The notes beneath the pieces were generated by a model that made no database searches, was not told the origin of the DNA, and was given only the letters and a program-made list of their open reading frames with translations. This document shows, piece by piece, positions 1 through 9,681 of a stretch of DNA of 64,000 nucleotides (the stretch's first letter is position 1; the number at the start of each line of letters is the position of its first letter). The position numbers and the translations under genes are program-made. Source of the DNA: an uncultured Hyphomicrobiales bacterium. Lineage in GTDB: Bacteria; Pseudomonadota; Alphaproteobacteria; Rhizobiales; Beijerinckiaceae. The stretch is taken from positions 1-64,000 of the forward strand of contig CAIKAR010000018.1 in the NCBI GenBank assembly GCA_903825465.1. The letters are read 5' to 3'.

Positions 1-497
1 ACCGACGATATCGTGCTGTCGAGATTTTCGGGCAGCATGCCTTGTAGCTGTGTTCCCGTCGCTTCGAGCCATGAGCGCGTTTTCGACGTTCTGACCCAAT
101 CCGGATAGGATTTTTCCGGCATGAGCCACGCGTAAAAGACAAATGCGATCACGCAGAGGAGATATCCGCGCCCAGCGCCGAACAGAAAACCAAGCGACCG
201 GTCGAGCGCGCCAATCTTGGAATCCAAGACTATGTCGGAAAATTTGACTGTAACAAAAGAAACAACGATCAGCGTCAGCAGGAAAATCACCGCCGCCGAT
301 CCCGCGATGGCGTATTGATCTTTTGGCACATAGGGTCTGACAAATGGAACCCCGACGGGGTAGAAATAATAAGCCGCCGCGGCTGCCGCGGCCCATGACG
401 CGATTGCCAGCACTTCTCGCGTAAATCCCCGCAACATCGACAAGAGAGCCGAAACGAGAACGACGCCGATCAGGGTCAGATCGAGATAGGATGGCAT
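1..497 (-). CDS. cvpA: CvpA family membrane protein, 3' end outside the window
   Basis: Reading the minus strand from the ATG at 497 gives an open frame of 165 codons that runs off the left edge without a stop. The protein begins MPSYLDLTLIGVVLVSAL and has about four hydrophobic segments separated by short loops. A conserved-looking RGFTREVL stretch follows the first segment, as in the CvpA/colicin V production family. CvpA proteins are inner-membrane proteins linked to envelope homeostasis and stress tolerance; the molecular activity is unclear. In many alphaproteobacteria cvpA precedes purF, which would lie beyond position 1. The family call is from the hydrophobic pattern and the N-terminal motif. 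The missing C-terminus cannot be assessed. Confidence 0.8.
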   Translation of the reverse strand, partial: MPSYLDLTLIGVVLVSALLSMLRGFTREVLAIASWAAAAAAAYYFYPVGVPFVRPYVPKDQYAIAGSAAVIFLLTLIVVSFVTVKFSDIVLDSKIGALDRSLGFLFGAGRGYLLCVIAFVFYAWLMPEKSYPDWVRTSKTRSWLEATGTQLQGMLPENLDSTISS

Positions 498-590
498 TGC
501 CGGGCCTCTTGACGCGCGCCGACTTGGTAAAGCGATCCGCTCCCGCCGGCAAGGACGAAATCGAAATTGGTCCGCTCCGTGCGATCATAG

Positions 591-615
591 AAAAAGGCGG
601 GGCCGAGGCCCCGCC
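591..615 (-). terminator. Rho-independent terminator after the small secreted-protein gene
   Basis: On the minus strand an 8-bp perfect stem, GGCGGGGC with GCCCCGCC around a 4-nt loop, is followed directly by five T. It lies 25 bp beyond the final stop of the interrupted gene at 640-936 and points the same way. It also separates that gene from cvpA. Confidence 0.8.
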
Positions 616-639
616 CGAATCTCGCGATACGCGTTGGAA

Positions 640-936
640 TCAGCAGGGACGCTCCACCAGGGTGTAATGATCCGGCGAGACAACGTGACGATGCTCGATA
701 TAAACCGCCGGCGAGCGCACGTAGTCCCATCGGTCGCCACCGATTTCTCAGCCGCGGCTTTCGCCGCGAACAAGCCGGCCACGCGTGTTCACTTCGACGG
801 TCGCCGGCACATAGACCTTGTTATAACAGGCGAGGTAGCGGGTCTGGGACTCTTTCACCAGATAAGTATCCGCTTGAGCGGCGCTAACTCCGACAAGTCC
901 AAGCGCGGCCACGCCAATTGCGATCAAACACTTCAT
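640..936 (-). pseudogene. Small secreted protein gene interrupted by an in-frame TGA
   Basis: Minus-strand frame from the ATG at 936 with a clear signal peptide (MKCLIAIGVAALGLVGVSAAQA). The first product is 62 residues and ends at a TGA (748-750) after RGRLVRGESRG. The same frame continues for 35 sensible residues, including GDRWDYVRSPAVYIEH and DHYTLVERPC, to a second TGA at 640-642, just before a strong terminator. The continuation is rich in aromatic and charged residues and reads as the natural C-terminus, so the full product would be about 98 residues with one stop at codon 63. A single change such as TGG to TGA would explain it. The function of this periplasmic protein is unknown. It may be a recent pseudogene, a shortened functional protein, or read through. 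Confidence 0.65.
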
Positions 937-1221
937 TTTACTCTCCCCTTTTACCCTTTATAAAATCGCCGCGCCCGGAATTTCCAACATATTGTTAAGC
1001 TTGTCAACGCGTGGCGTTGGGGCCTTCCGCCGAAATGGGAGTCTGTCGGCGTCAATTACTTGCGAAGAAATATTTTCTTCGCGCCGCGCCCAGCGTCGCT
1101 GAAACACTGTTTTGTCGATGGCGCGAAACGGCTGTAGACAAAAGCGAAGAGCCTTGCGACGCGTTGGAACGCGCGGACGGCGGATCGACGTTAACCGTGA
1201 AGCCCAATCAAAGGAAAGCCA

Positions 1222-2205
1222 ATGGCCAAACTCGACCTTACTCTCGCCGTCAGCCACTACGACCACGTGCTCGACGTGGTCATGGGCCACGTCCACGCCG
1301 AGGGAATAGACTTCACGCCCATGGATCTGCCGCTGCACGACATCTTCCAGCGCACGGTCGGCTTCGCCGATTTCGACGTGGCGGAAATGTCCTTCGCCAA
1401 ATATGTGTCGATGCGCTCGCAGGGCGACGACCGGTTGATCGCGTTGCCGGTGTTCCTCTCCCGCGTGGCCCGCCATTCCGCGATCTATGTGCGCCGTGAA
1501 AAAATCAAGACCGCCGCTGACTTCGCCGGGAAAAAGATCGGCGTGCCGGAATGGGCGCAGACCGCGGCGGTCTATGGCCGTGGCGTGATGGCGCACGAAC
1601 TCGGCGTCGATCTGACGAAAATCAACTGGGTGCAGGCCGGCCTCGGCGAGGCGGGCCGCGCCGAGAAGGTGCCGCTGAAGCTGCCCGACGGACTTAAGTT
1701 GACGCCCGTCGCCGACCGCTCTCTGACCGAGATGCTCGACAAGGGGGACCTCGACGGCGTCGTCGCGGCGACGCCCCCGCGTTGCTTCCACTCGAATCCA
1801 AACGTTGTCCGCTTCTACGACAACTGGCTCGACGTTGAGATGGCCTACGCCAAAACCAAGAAAATCCTGCCCATCATGCACATCCTTGTCGTGAAGAAGA
1901 CCGTGCTCGACAGGGCGCCCTGGGCCGCCGGCAACATATTTCACGCGTTCGACGTTGCGCGTAAAAACAGCATGAAGCGATGTGGCAATCTTGGAGCGAC
2001 GCCAGCGCCGATTCCGTGGTTTTCCGAATCCGTGCGCCGCGCGAAAGAGGCCATGGGGGAAGATTATTGGCCCTACGGACTCGAGGCCAACCGGCCGACT
2101 CTCGAAGCTTTTCTGCTCTTCGCCTACGAGCAGGGCGTTTGCCACCGCCACATGAAGCCGGAGGAGATTTTTCCGGCGCAGACGCACCACGCGGTCAAGG
2201 TGTGA
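1222..2205 (+). CDS. 4,5-dihydroxyphthalate decarboxylase-like protein (periplasmic-binding-protein fold)
   Basis: A 327-residue protein without a signal peptide, starting MAKLDLTLAVSHYDH. The order of motifs matches the family of 4,5-dihydroxyphthalate decarboxylase (Pht5) and its many relatives: an early DVAEMSFAKYV stretch, then RHSAIYVRREK, then the KIGVPEWAQTAAVYGRG segment. These proteins share the fold of ABC substrate-binding proteins but are cytoplasmic. True members remove a carboxyl group from a dihydroxylated aromatic acid in phthalate breakdown. No other phthalate gene is adjacent, so the substrate is unknown. An AAAGG element 5 bp before the ATG supports the start. The gene stands alone, 340 bp ahead of the transglutaminase operon, and may be transcribed separately. 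Confidence 0.75.
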   Translation: MAKLDLTLAVSHYDHVLDVVMGHVHAEGIDFTPMDLPLHDIFQRTVGFADFDVAEMSFAKYVSMRSQGDDRLIALPVFLSRVARHSAIYVRREKIKTAADFAGKKIGVPEWAQTAAVYGRGVMAHELGVDLTKINWVQAGLGEAGRAEKVPLKLPDGLKLTPVADRSLTEMLDKGDLDGVVAATPPRCFHSNPNVVRFYDNWLDVEMAYAKTKKILPIMHILVVKKTVLDRAPWAAGNIFHAFDVARKNSMKRCGNLGATPAPIPWFSESVRRAKEAMGEDYWPYGLEANRPTLEAFLLFAYEQGVCHRHMKPEEIFPAQTHHAVKV

Positions 2206-2549
2206 CGGCTCCGCGCTCCACCCAATCAGCGCCTCGCATGGCGTCGGCTGCGCGCGCGGCAAGGCGCGCGTAGTCCTGAACACGGGGCCAGTCTCAGCCG
2301 CAATCGAACATTTCCGCCCTGCGGCGCAGCCGTTCGGTCAGACCGCGGCTTGGGCGGGACGCGTGATCCGGCGACAACCGCGCATGGAGCTGGGCACGGA
2401 CGAAATCCGGTGGCACGCCATATGCTACTCTGCGACAATTGCGGCACGATGCCTACGAACAACTGGCGGGTTGCGAATGATCGCGGCATGCTGGGCGTCT
2501 ATTAAAAGATAGCGCAATTGCCGCAAAACGCCTTCAACCCAGGATAATG
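2206..2549. other. Intergenic region before the transglutaminase operon
   Basis: About 340 bp with no convincing gene. A 27-codon open frame at 2422-2505 on the plus strand contains a CDNC motif but lacks a clear ribosome-binding site. The last 60 bp are relatively AT-rich, which fits a promoter for the operon, but no clear -35/-10 pair was found. An AGGA at 2541-2544 serves the downstream start. Confidence 0.5.
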
Positions 2550-5500
2550 ATGTCAATATTCGCCGCGCTTCATCATCTTACCCACTACAAATACGATCGT
2601 CCGGTCGCGCTTGGGCCGCAAACCATCAGGCTTCGTCCGGCGCCGCATTGCCGCACGAAAGTTCCCGCCTATTCGCTCAAGGTTTCGCCAGCTGAGCACT
2701 TCGTCAATTGGCAGCAGGATCCGCACGGCAATTGGCTGGCTCGCTTTGTTTTTCCCGAAAAGACGACCGAGTTCAAAATCGAGGTCGACCTGACCGCCGA
2801 ACTGGCGGTCTACAATCCGTTTGATTTTTTTGTCGAACCCTACGCCGACACGTTTCCCTTCACCTACGATTCCGAGCTCAAATCCGAACTCGCGCCCTAT
2901 CTCGAGGCCGAGCCCATGGGACGAAAACTCGCGTCCCTTTTGGCTGCGATCGACAAAAGCCCCTTGAGGACAGTGGACTTTCTGGTGGCGCTCAATTCGA
3001 GTCTCCTGCAACGCGTGCGATATGTCGTGCGCATGGAGCCAGGCGTGCAGACGCCTGAGGAAACGCTGGACCTGGCCTCTGGCTCGTGCCGGGATTCGGC
3101 GTGGCTGCTGGTTCAGATCCTGCGCCGTCTCGGTCTCGCCGCCCGGTTTGTCTCCGGTTATCTGATCCAGTTGAAAGCGGATATCGACCCGGTCGAAGGT
3201 CCGCTGGGCACACGGCAAGATTTCACGGATCTGCACGCCTGGGCAGAAGTCTATCTGCCGGGCGCCGGCTGGATCGGCATGGACGCGACATCCGGCCTGT
3301 TTTGTGGCGAAGGACACCTGCCGCTCGCCGCGACTCCGCATTACCGCTCGGCGGCGCCCATCACGGGCAATCTCGATCCCGCCAACATCGATTTCCATCA
3401 CGATATGAGCGTGACGCGCGTGCGGGAGGCCCCGCGTGTCACCGCGCCTTTTTCGGACGACGCGTGGACGCGGCTTGATCGTCTGGGCGAGCAAGTGGAA
3501 GCCGATCTCGTCGCGCAGGACGTTCGCCTCACCATGGGCGGCGAGCCAACCTTCGTCTCTGTGGATGATTTTGAGTCCCCGGAATGGAATATCGCCGCCG
3601 TTGGCCCCACGAAGCAACAACGCGCGGACGAACTTATTCGCCGTTTGCGCGACAGGTTCGCGCCTGGTGGAATGCTGCACTATGGGCAGGGCAAATGGTA
3701 TCCGGGCGAAAGCCTGCCACGCTGGGCCTTCGCGCTGTATTGGCGAAAAGACGGCCAGCCGATCTGGAAAAATCCCGCTTTGATCGGCGCGGTAGCGAAC
3801 GCCAAAGCGGCCGATCGGCGTCACGCGGAGCTCCTCGCCGACGGCATCGCCTCGCGGCTTGGCGTTAATCCGGACTTCGTCGAAGCGGCTTACGAGGATC
3901 CCGCCTATTGGTTGATCAAGGAGGGAAATCTCCCCGACAATTGCGATCCCGTCGACCCCAAGATCGACGACGCCGAAGAGCGCGCGCGCATGGTGAAGGC
4001 ATTCGAGCGGGGTCTTTCGGAGCCAACTGGGTTCGTTCTGCCGCTGCAGAGCTGGAACGCGGAGGCGGCGCCGAATTGGACGAGCGAGAAATGGCGTTTC
4101 CGGCGCGGCAAATTGTTTCTTGTCCCGGGGGACTCGCCCATCGGCTACCGCTTGCCGTTGTCGTCGCTGCCCTGGCTTCCGCCGGAAAAATATCCGCAAG
4201 TCGTCGCGCGGGACCCGCTTGAGGAGCGCGCTCCGCTGCCGCCACGGCAGGACTATGAAGGGGCGGTTGCCCAGCGCTTCGAGCAGACCCAGACGGACAC
4301 GGCGCCGCGACAGGAACGCGCCGAGCAGGAGATCACCGACGGAGCGGTGCGCACGGCGCTGTCGATCGAGCCGCGCGATGGCGTTATCTGCGTTTTCATG
4401 CCGCCGGTGAAGAGGCTTGAGGAATACCTCGAACTTTTGTCGGCGATCGAGGCGACGGCCGAGGCGAGCGGCGTGCCGGTTCACATCGAGGGTTATCCGC
4501 CACCCGACGATCCGCGCGTCAATGTCGTCAAAGTGACCCCCGACCCCGGTGTCATCGAGGTGAACGTTCAGCCGGTGGCGTCGTGGCGCGAGGCCGTCGA
4601 CAACACGGTCGCGCTATACGAGGAAGCGCGCCAGTCGCGCCTCGGCGCCGACAAATTCATGACCGACGGCCGCCACACCGGCACTGGCGGCGGCAATCAC
4701 GTGGTGCTCGGCGGCGCGAATCCGGCCGACTCGCCCTTTTTGCGCCGTCCCGACCTGCTCAAGAGCATCGTGCTTTACTGGCAGCGCCACCCCGCGCTTT
4801 CGTATTTGTTTTCGGGCCTCTTCATCGGGCCAACCAGCCAGGCGCCGCGCATGGACGAAGCGCGCGCCGACAATCTCTACGAGCTCGAAATCGCCCTGTC
4901 GAATGTGCCTAAACCGGGCGTCGCCTCGCCCTTGTGGCTCGTGGATCGATTGTTCCGCAATCTGCTTGTTGACGTGACCGGCAACACCCATCGCGCCGAA
5001 ATCTGCATCGACAAGCTCTATTCGCCGGACGGCCCGACGGGACGGCTGGGTCTGGTTGAATTCCGGGCCTTCGAAATGCCGCCTGACGCCCGCATGAGTC
5101 TCGCCCAGCAGCTTCTCGTGCGGGCGCTTGTCGCCTGGTTCTGGCGGGAGCCGCAGGAGGGCGCGCTGGTCCGCTGGAGCACGGCGCTGCACGATCGATT
5201 CATGTTGCCGCATTTCGTCTGGGAGGATTTCAAGGGCGTTCTCGACGACCTGAGCCGGGCCGGATACGTCTTTGATCCGGCGTGGTTCGAGGCCCAGCTG
5301 CAATTTCGTTTTCCGGTTTGTGGCTCCATCGAGCGGGGCGGCGTGACGCTGGAGGTCAGGCAGGCCCTCGAACCCTGGAATGTGCTCGGCGAGCAGGGCA
5401 TGGCGGGCGGCACCGCGCGGTATGTTGACAGTTCGGTGGAGCGCCTGCAGCTGAAGGCAACGGGTTTCGTCCCTGGCCGCCATAAAATCGCGTGCAACGG

Positions 5501-5858
5501 CAGGGAAGCGCCCATGCACCCCACCGGAATATCGGGCGAGGCCGTGGCCGGCGTCCGCTTCAAAGCCTGGGAGCCTCCATCGGGCCTCCATCCGACGATT
5601 CCGCTTCACGCGCCAGTGACTTTCGATATCGTCGATACATGGTCGGGGCGGTCGATCGGGGGCTGCGTGTACCACGTCACCCATCCCGGAGGCCGGAGCT
5701 ACGATACTTTTCCAGTGAATAGTTACGAAGCGGAGGCTCGGCGGCTCGCGCGCTTCCAGGATCACGGTCATACTCCCGGACTGACAACGCTCGTTGGCGA
5801 GCGTCCGGCACCCGAATTTCCGCTCACGTTGGATTTGAGGCGTCCGGTGTCAACGTGA
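2550..5858 (+). CDS. Transglutaminase-like protein fused to a DUF2126 domain
   Basis: An 1102-residue protein. Residues 3-100 form the bacterial transglutaminase N-terminal beta region ([13 protein letters not shown]). Residues 155-250 form the transglutaminase core with the expected triad: Cys180 in [10 protein letters not shown], His229 in DLHAWAEV and Asp245 in GMDATSG. From about residue 320 ([11 protein letters not shown]) to the end is the large DUF2126 region, with [16 protein letters not shown] and [11 protein letters not shown]. Such proteins are predicted thiol peptidases or amidases working with the adjacent ATP-grasp and alpha-E modules; their substrate is unknown. No signal peptide is seen, so action in the cytoplasm is likely. 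Two ATGs lie at 2547 and 2550; the second has better spacing from AGGA. The next gene starts 7 bp downstream, indicating an operon. Confidence 0.88.
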   Translation: MSIFAALHHLTHYKYDRPVALGPQTIRLRPAPHCRTKVPAYSLKVSPAEHFVNWQQDPHGNWLARFVFPEKTTEFKIEVDLTAELAVYNPFDFFVEPYADTFPFTYDSELKSELAPYLEAEPMGRKLASLLAAIDKSPLRTVDFLVALNSSLLQRVRYVVRMEPGVQTPEETLDLASGSCRDSAWLLVQILRRLGLAARFVSGYLIQLKADIDPVEGPLGTRQDFTDLHAWAEVYLPGAGWIGMDATSGLFCGEGHLPLAATPHYRSAAPITGNLDPANIDFHHDMSVTRVREAPRVTAPFSDDAWTRLDRLGEQVEADLVAQDVRLTMGGEPTFVSVDDFESPEWNIAAVGPTKQQRADELIRRLRDRFAPGGMLHYGQGKWYPGESLPRWAFALYWRKDGQPIWKNPALIGAVANAKAADRRHAELLADGIASRLGVNPDFVEAAYEDPAYWLIKEGNLPDNCDPVDPKIDDAEERARMVKAFERGLSEPTGFVLPLQSWNAEAAPNWTSEKWRFRRGKLFLVPGDSPIGYRLPLSSLPWLPPEKYPQVVARDPLEERAPLPPRQDYEGAVAQRFEQTQTDTAPRQERAEQEITDGAVRTALSIEPRDGVICVFMPPVKRLEEYLELLSAIEATAEASGVPVHIEGYPPPDDPRVNVVKVTPDPGVIEVNVQPVASWREAVDNTVALYEEARQSRLGADKFMTDGRHTGTGGGNHVVLGGANPADSPFLRRPDLLKSIVLYWQRHPALSYLFSGLFIGPTSQAPRMDEARADNLYELEIALSNVPKPGVASPLWLVDRLFRNLLVDVTGNTHRAEICIDKLYSPDGPTGRLGLVEFRAFEMPPDARMSLAQQLLVRALVAWFWREPQEGALVRWSTALHDRFMLPHFVWEDFKGVLDDLSRAGYVFDPAWFEAQLQFRFPVCGSIERGGVTLEVRQALEPWNVLGEQGMAGGTARYVDSSVERLQLKATGFVPGRHKIACNGREAPMHPTGISGEAVAGVRFKAWEPPSGLHPTIPLHAPVTFDIVDTWSGRSIGGCVYHVTHPGGRSYDTFPVNSYEAEARRLARFQDHGHTPGLTTLVGERPAPEFPLTLDLRRPVST

Positions 5859-5865
5859 GAGGCAC

Positions 5866-8376
5866 ATGAACGCCGCCAGCCGCGAATTGGACGAACCGCC
5901 GACGCAATCGCTTCTGCGCGATCTCACCGCCGGCTACCGGCCCTTGCCGGGCGTTCCCGACGAATTCATGGGGATCGACGGCCGCGCGAAGGCCGGTTGG
6001 TCGCGCTTTCTCGGCGCGCTTTCAACGCTGGCGCCGGAAGAAATCGAAAGCCGCTTCGGCGACGCTGATCGGCATATCCGCGACACAGGCGTTTCCTATC
6101 GCGCCCATGGCGAAACCAGCGAGCGGCTGTGGCCTCTGAGCCACGTGCCGCTTTTGATCACCGCCGACGAATGGCGGCAAATCGAAGCCGGCGTCGAACA
6201 GCGGGCGCGCCTGCTGGAGCTGACGCTGGCGGATATCTACGGGCCCGCCAGGCTGGTGACGGAGGGCGTTTTGCCGGGGGCCGCTATCACCGGCGGTCCC
6301 GACTTCTTGCCACAGTTGCGCGGCGTGGCGCCGCCCGGTGGCAAGTTTCTGCATTTCCTGGCGGTGGATCTCGGCCGCGGTCCCGACGGACGCTGGTGGG
6401 TTTTGGGCGACCGGACGCAGGCGCCCTCGGGCAGCGGCTACGCCCTGCTCAATCGACTGGTTCTGTCGCGCGCCTTCCCGGCGCTCTATCGCGACATGAA
6501 TGTCCAAAGGCTGGCTCCGTTTTTCCAAAGCCTGCGCTCCGGACTGGCGTCAATCGCCGAGCGCGCCGATCCCCGCATTTGCCTATGGACGCCGGGGCCG
6601 CTGAGCCAGACCTATTTCGAGCAGGCCTATCTCGCGCGCTATCTGGGACTGCTGCTGGTCGAGGGCGGCGACCTGTCGATGCGCGGGGGGCAGATTCATA
6701 TCCGCACCATCGCGGGCCTCAAGCGCGCCGATGTGCTTTGGCGTCGGATCGATTCCGACTTCGCCGATCCGCTTGAGCTCAACAGCCAGTCGCAATTGGG
6801 TGTTGCGGGGTTGGTCGAGGCGTTGCGGCAGGGCGGCGTTGTCGTCGCCAACGCGCTCGGCTCGGGCATTTTGGAAACGCCCGCGTTGTTGGGCTTCATG
6901 CCTTCCATCGCGCGCCGCCTGCTGGGCCAGGACTTGCTTTTACCAAACGTCGCCACATGGTGGTGCGGCCAGCCAAACGCGCGCGACGCCGTGCTTCGCA
7001 ACCTCGACAACATGGCGCTGGCGGGAGCCTTCGGCAACGCTGTGTTGGATCGTCCGCCGGGACAGACCGTCCTCGGCGCCGCGCTCGACGCGGGTGAAAG
7101 GGCCCGTTTGGTCGATGGAATTCGGACGCGCGGCGCTGAATTCATTGGTCAGGAGGTTGTCCACCTTTCGACAACGCCGGTTTTGGAGAATGGCCATTTG
7201 ACGCCACGGCCGTTTGTGCTGCGCGTATTCGCGACGGCGACGGCCGATGGGTGGAAAATCATGCCTGGCGGCTTCGCCCGGATTTCCGATCAAATCGACG
7301 CGCGCGCCGTTTCCATGGGCGAGGGCGTGTTGTCGGCGGATGTTTGGGTGCTCGCGGAAGGTCCGGTCGCGATGACGACCTTGCTTCCGACCGACGACAA
7401 CATCCGCATTCGCCGCAAAATGGGCAATCTGCCAAGCCGCGCCGCGGACAACCTGTTCTGGTTTGGCCGTTATCTCGAACGCGCCGAGTCCGCTCTGCGC
7501 TTGCTGCGCTGCCTCGCGGGCCGATTGCTCGACACGGACTCGGCCGCGCAGCCGGGAATCGACCGGCTGAAGGACATATTTCGCTCCACGGGCGCTGTGC
7601 CCTTCGGCGCCGCGAAATCGATTTCGCCGTTGCTTCTCGCGGTCACAGCGCTGCGCAGTAGGAAGGATATTGGATCAGCCTGGTCGACCGTTCAGGCGGC
7701 GGGCGGCGCGGCGGCCATGATCAGGGAGCGCCTGTCGACCGACACGTGGCGATCAATCGCTCGATTGAAGACGCTGCTGGGAGCTGAATCGCCGCACGCC
7801 CTCACAGAGTCGGGTGTGTATGAAATAGCGGACGAGGCGTTGCAGGTGCTGGCCTCTATATCCGGCCTCGCGAAAGAAAACATGAACCGCGCCGCTGGCT
7901 GGCGTTTTCTGGACGCCGGCCGCAGAATTGAACGCGGTGTCACCGCGTGCCGGTTCGCGCGCGCTTTCGCCAACGCCAACTCTCCGGCGGGCGACCTCGA
8001 CATCCTGCTCGAACTTGTCGATTCGCAGATCACCTATCACTCGCGCTATCTGACCGGCGTGGCGTTGGCGCCGGTGCGCGACATCACACTGCTCGATCCG
8101 TTCAATCCCCGCTCGCTGGCCTTTCAGGTGGAACTCTTGATCGAGCATATAGGGAGCCTGCCGGTCCTGAACGACGACGGCATGCTGGAGCCGACTCAAC
8201 GACTTCTCGCGAAGCTGGCGGCGGACGTGGCCGCGGCCGACGCCTTCGAGATCAACGGCGAAACAATTTTGGGTTTCGAGCGGTCCATGATGGGATTGGC
8301 CGACGCGATCGCGGCGCGGTACTTCCTGCAGGGCGGGCGCGTGGTTCAGGCCGACAAGATGAGCGGCCTCGCGTGA
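5866..8376 (+). CDS. Circularly permuted ATP-grasp ligase fused to an alpha-E domain
   Basis: An 836-residue protein combining two modules that many bacteria encode separately. Residues about 30-490 match the circularly permuted type 2 ATP-grasp family (DUF404/DUF407), with LADIYGPARLV, GSGYALLNRLVLSRAFP and VATWWCGQP. From about residue 520 the alpha-E domain (DUF403) begins with PSRAADNLFWFGRYLERAE and continues as an alpha-helical region to the end. ATP-grasp enzymes join a carboxylate to an amine using ATP, so a peptide or amide ligase is predicted; the role of alpha-E is unknown. It sits between two transglutaminase-like proteins, 7 bp after the first and overlapping the second by 4 bp, so the three are almost certainly co-translated. 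Confidence 0.87.
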   Translation: MNAASRELDEPPTQSLLRDLTAGYRPLPGVPDEFMGIDGRAKAGWSRFLGALSTLAPEEIESRFGDADRHIRDTGVSYRAHGETSERLWPLSHVPLLITADEWRQIEAGVEQRARLLELTLADIYGPARLVTEGVLPGAAITGGPDFLPQLRGVAPPGGKFLHFLAVDLGRGPDGRWWVLGDRTQAPSGSGYALLNRLVLSRAFPALYRDMNVQRLAPFFQSLRSGLASIAERADPRICLWTPGPLSQTYFEQAYLARYLGLLLVEGGDLSMRGGQIHIRTIAGLKRADVLWRRIDSDFADPLELNSQSQLGVAGLVEALRQGGVVVANALGSGILETPALLGFMPSIARRLLGQDLLLPNVATWWCGQPNARDAVLRNLDNMALAGAFGNAVLDRPPGQTVLGAALDAGERARLVDGIRTRGAEFIGQEVVHLSTTPVLENGHLTPRPFVLRVFATATADGWKIMPGGFARISDQIDARAVSMGEGVLSADVWVLAEGPVAMTTLLPTDDNIRIRRKMGNLPSRAADNLFWFGRYLERAESALRLLRCLAGRLLDTDSAAQPGIDRLKDIFRSTGAVPFGAAKSISPLLLAVTALRSRKDIGSAWSTVQAAGGAAAMIRERLSTDTWRSIARLKTLLGAESPHALTESGVYEIADEALQVLASISGLAKENMNRAAGWRFLDAGRRIERGVTACRFARAFANANSPAGDLDILLELVDSQITYHSRYLTGVALAPVRDITLLDPFNPRSLAFQVELLIEHIGSLPVLNDDGMLEPTQRLLAKLAADVAAADAFEINGETILGFERSMMGLADAIAARYFLQGGRVVQADKMSGLA

Positions 8377-9251
8377 TCTACGACATTCGCCATTTGACGA
8401 CGTACGAATACGCTTCCTCGGTCGCGTTTTCCCACTGCGCTCTGCGGCTGCTGCCGATCGCCGGGCCCGGACAGCGTGTGATTGAAACCAGCATCGAGAT
8501 CGCGCCCCGGCCTGTGGAAATGGCCGAGAGAACCTGCTTTTTCGGCAATCGCGTGACTTCCATTACGATCGAATCCCCGCATCGCGTCTTGACGATCGAC
8601 ACGCGGTCGACGGTGGATGTTCAGCGCGCGCCGCCGCCGAACGCGCTGGCGACGCCGCCTTGGGGCGCTGTTCGTGATGAAGCTTGCGCGATCGACTCGC
8701 TGGATTCCCTTTCGCCAGCGCACTTCGTGCACGCCAGCCGGCTTGTGCCGGATTGTTCAGCGGCCGCTGAATACGCGCAACGAAGTTTTGCCGCCTCGGG
8801 GCCGATATTGGCGGCTGCGATCGACCTCATGCGGCGCATTCGCGACGATTTTCGATACGATCCCAAAGCGACATTGGTCTCGACGCCGCTGTCCGAGGTG
8901 TTCGAAAAACGCCGCGGCGTGTGTCAGGACTTCGCCCATGTCATGATCGCGGGTCTTCGCGCGCTCGGTTTCCCGGCCGCCTATATTTCCGGATATTTAA
9001 GAACGAACCCGCCGGCGGGATCGCCGCGCCTCGCCGGCGCCGACGCCTCGCACGCGTGGGTTTCGCTTTGGTGCGGAAAGAACGTGGGATGGGTCGGACT
9101 GGACCCGACAAACGCGATGCTGATCGGGGACGACCACATCGTTCTCGCGCGGGGACGGGACTACGCGGACATATCACCCGTTTCGGGGATTATTTTAAGC
9201 TCTGGCGATCAGGCCGTCGATGTGAAAGTCGATGTCATCGCGAGGGTATAG
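8373..9251 (+). CDS. Transglutaminase-like cysteine peptidase, third gene of the operon
   Basis: A 292-residue protein starting at a GTG that overlaps the previous stop (GTGA), typical of translational coupling. The N-terminal beta domain starts VIYDIRHLTTYEYASSV. The core contains Cys184 in RRGVCQDFAHV, His227 in ASHAWVSLW and Asp244 in GLDPTNAM, a complete transglutaminase-type triad. Family members are more often proteases or amidases than cross-linking enzymes. A pair of such proteins around an ATP-grasp ligase suggests that one forms and the other removes or trims a peptide modification; this is inference. A longer open frame reaches upstream inside the ATP-grasp gene, but the GTG start matches the conserved N-terminus. 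Confidence 0.87.
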   Translation: MIYDIRHLTTYEYASSVAFSHCALRLLPIAGPGQRVIETSIEIAPRPVEMAERTCFFGNRVTSITIESPHRVLTIDTRSTVDVQRAPPPNALATPPWGAVRDEACAIDSLDSLSPAHFVHASRLVPDCSAAAEYAQRSFAASGPILAAAIDLMRRIRDDFRYDPKATLVSTPLSEVFEKRRGVCQDFAHVMIAGLRALGFPAAYISGYLRTNPPAGSPRLAGADASHAWVSLWCGKNVGWVGLDPTNAMLIGDDHIVLARGRDYADISPVSGIILSSGDQAVDVKVDVIARV

Positions 9252-9275
9252 GCGCGCGATCCGCCGGGGGGTCGT

Positions 9276-9419
9276 TTATCGCACGAGACCCAGGCCTAGA
9301 AGGCCGGAAACGATGAGGAATATCGCGACGATGTAGTTCAACAGTCGCGGCATCGCCAGTATCAGCACGCCAGCGATGAGCGACACAATCGGTTGCAAGT
9401 GCGCCATGCTGATGGTCAT
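9276..9419 (-). CDS. DUF3096 membrane microprotein, 47 residues
   Basis: The minus strand from ATG 9419 to TAA 9276 encodes MTISMAHLQPIVSLIAGVL followed by a second hydrophobic stretch ending GLLGLGLVR. Two short transmembrane helices linked by MPRLLNYIVA match the DUF3096 family of tiny membrane proteins found widely in proteobacteria. An AGGAG sits 6 bp before the ATG. The function of DUF3096 is not known. It is convergent with the transglutaminase operon and divergent from the MoxR gene. It is easily missed because of its length. Confidence 0.75.
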   Translation of the reverse strand: MTISMAHLQPIVSLIAGVLILAMPRLLNYIVAIFLIVSGLLGLGLVR

Positions 9420-9681
9420 TTTCGACTCCTGAGGCGGGAAAACCGGGCGGCGGAAAAATTCGGGGCGGCACTATGATGGGCCGCGCTTTGCAAACGCCGC
9501 GAGGACCTTAAAGGTTTCACACGAATATTTGGAAACGCCCAACCGCCGTCCGACCGCGCGAATCACAGTTCCATATGCGGGCGGCGGCGTTTTGTATCGG
9601 CGCGGGTTTGCGCTAAATCCATCGCGACCAATTTGCGCGCGGTGGTTGGACCCCCGGCGAGAACTCGTTAGAGGGCAGGCA

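Noticed and set aside
748-750. Selenocysteine at the in-frame TGA
   Set aside because: A hairpin follows the TGA, but it starts only 4 nt later and no selenium machinery is present in the window; a nonsense mutation is simpler.
2422-2505. A 27-codon plus-strand frame with a CDNCG motif upstream of the transglutaminase operon
   Set aside because: Only one CxxC pair, no ribosome-binding site and no second metal motif; too short to support.
2553-4484. A 643-codon open frame on the minus strand inside the transglutaminase gene
   Set aside because: It is a shadow of the plus-strand gene in GC-rich DNA, with arginine-rich low-complexity sequence and no recognisable domain, while the plus strand has complete catalytic motifs.
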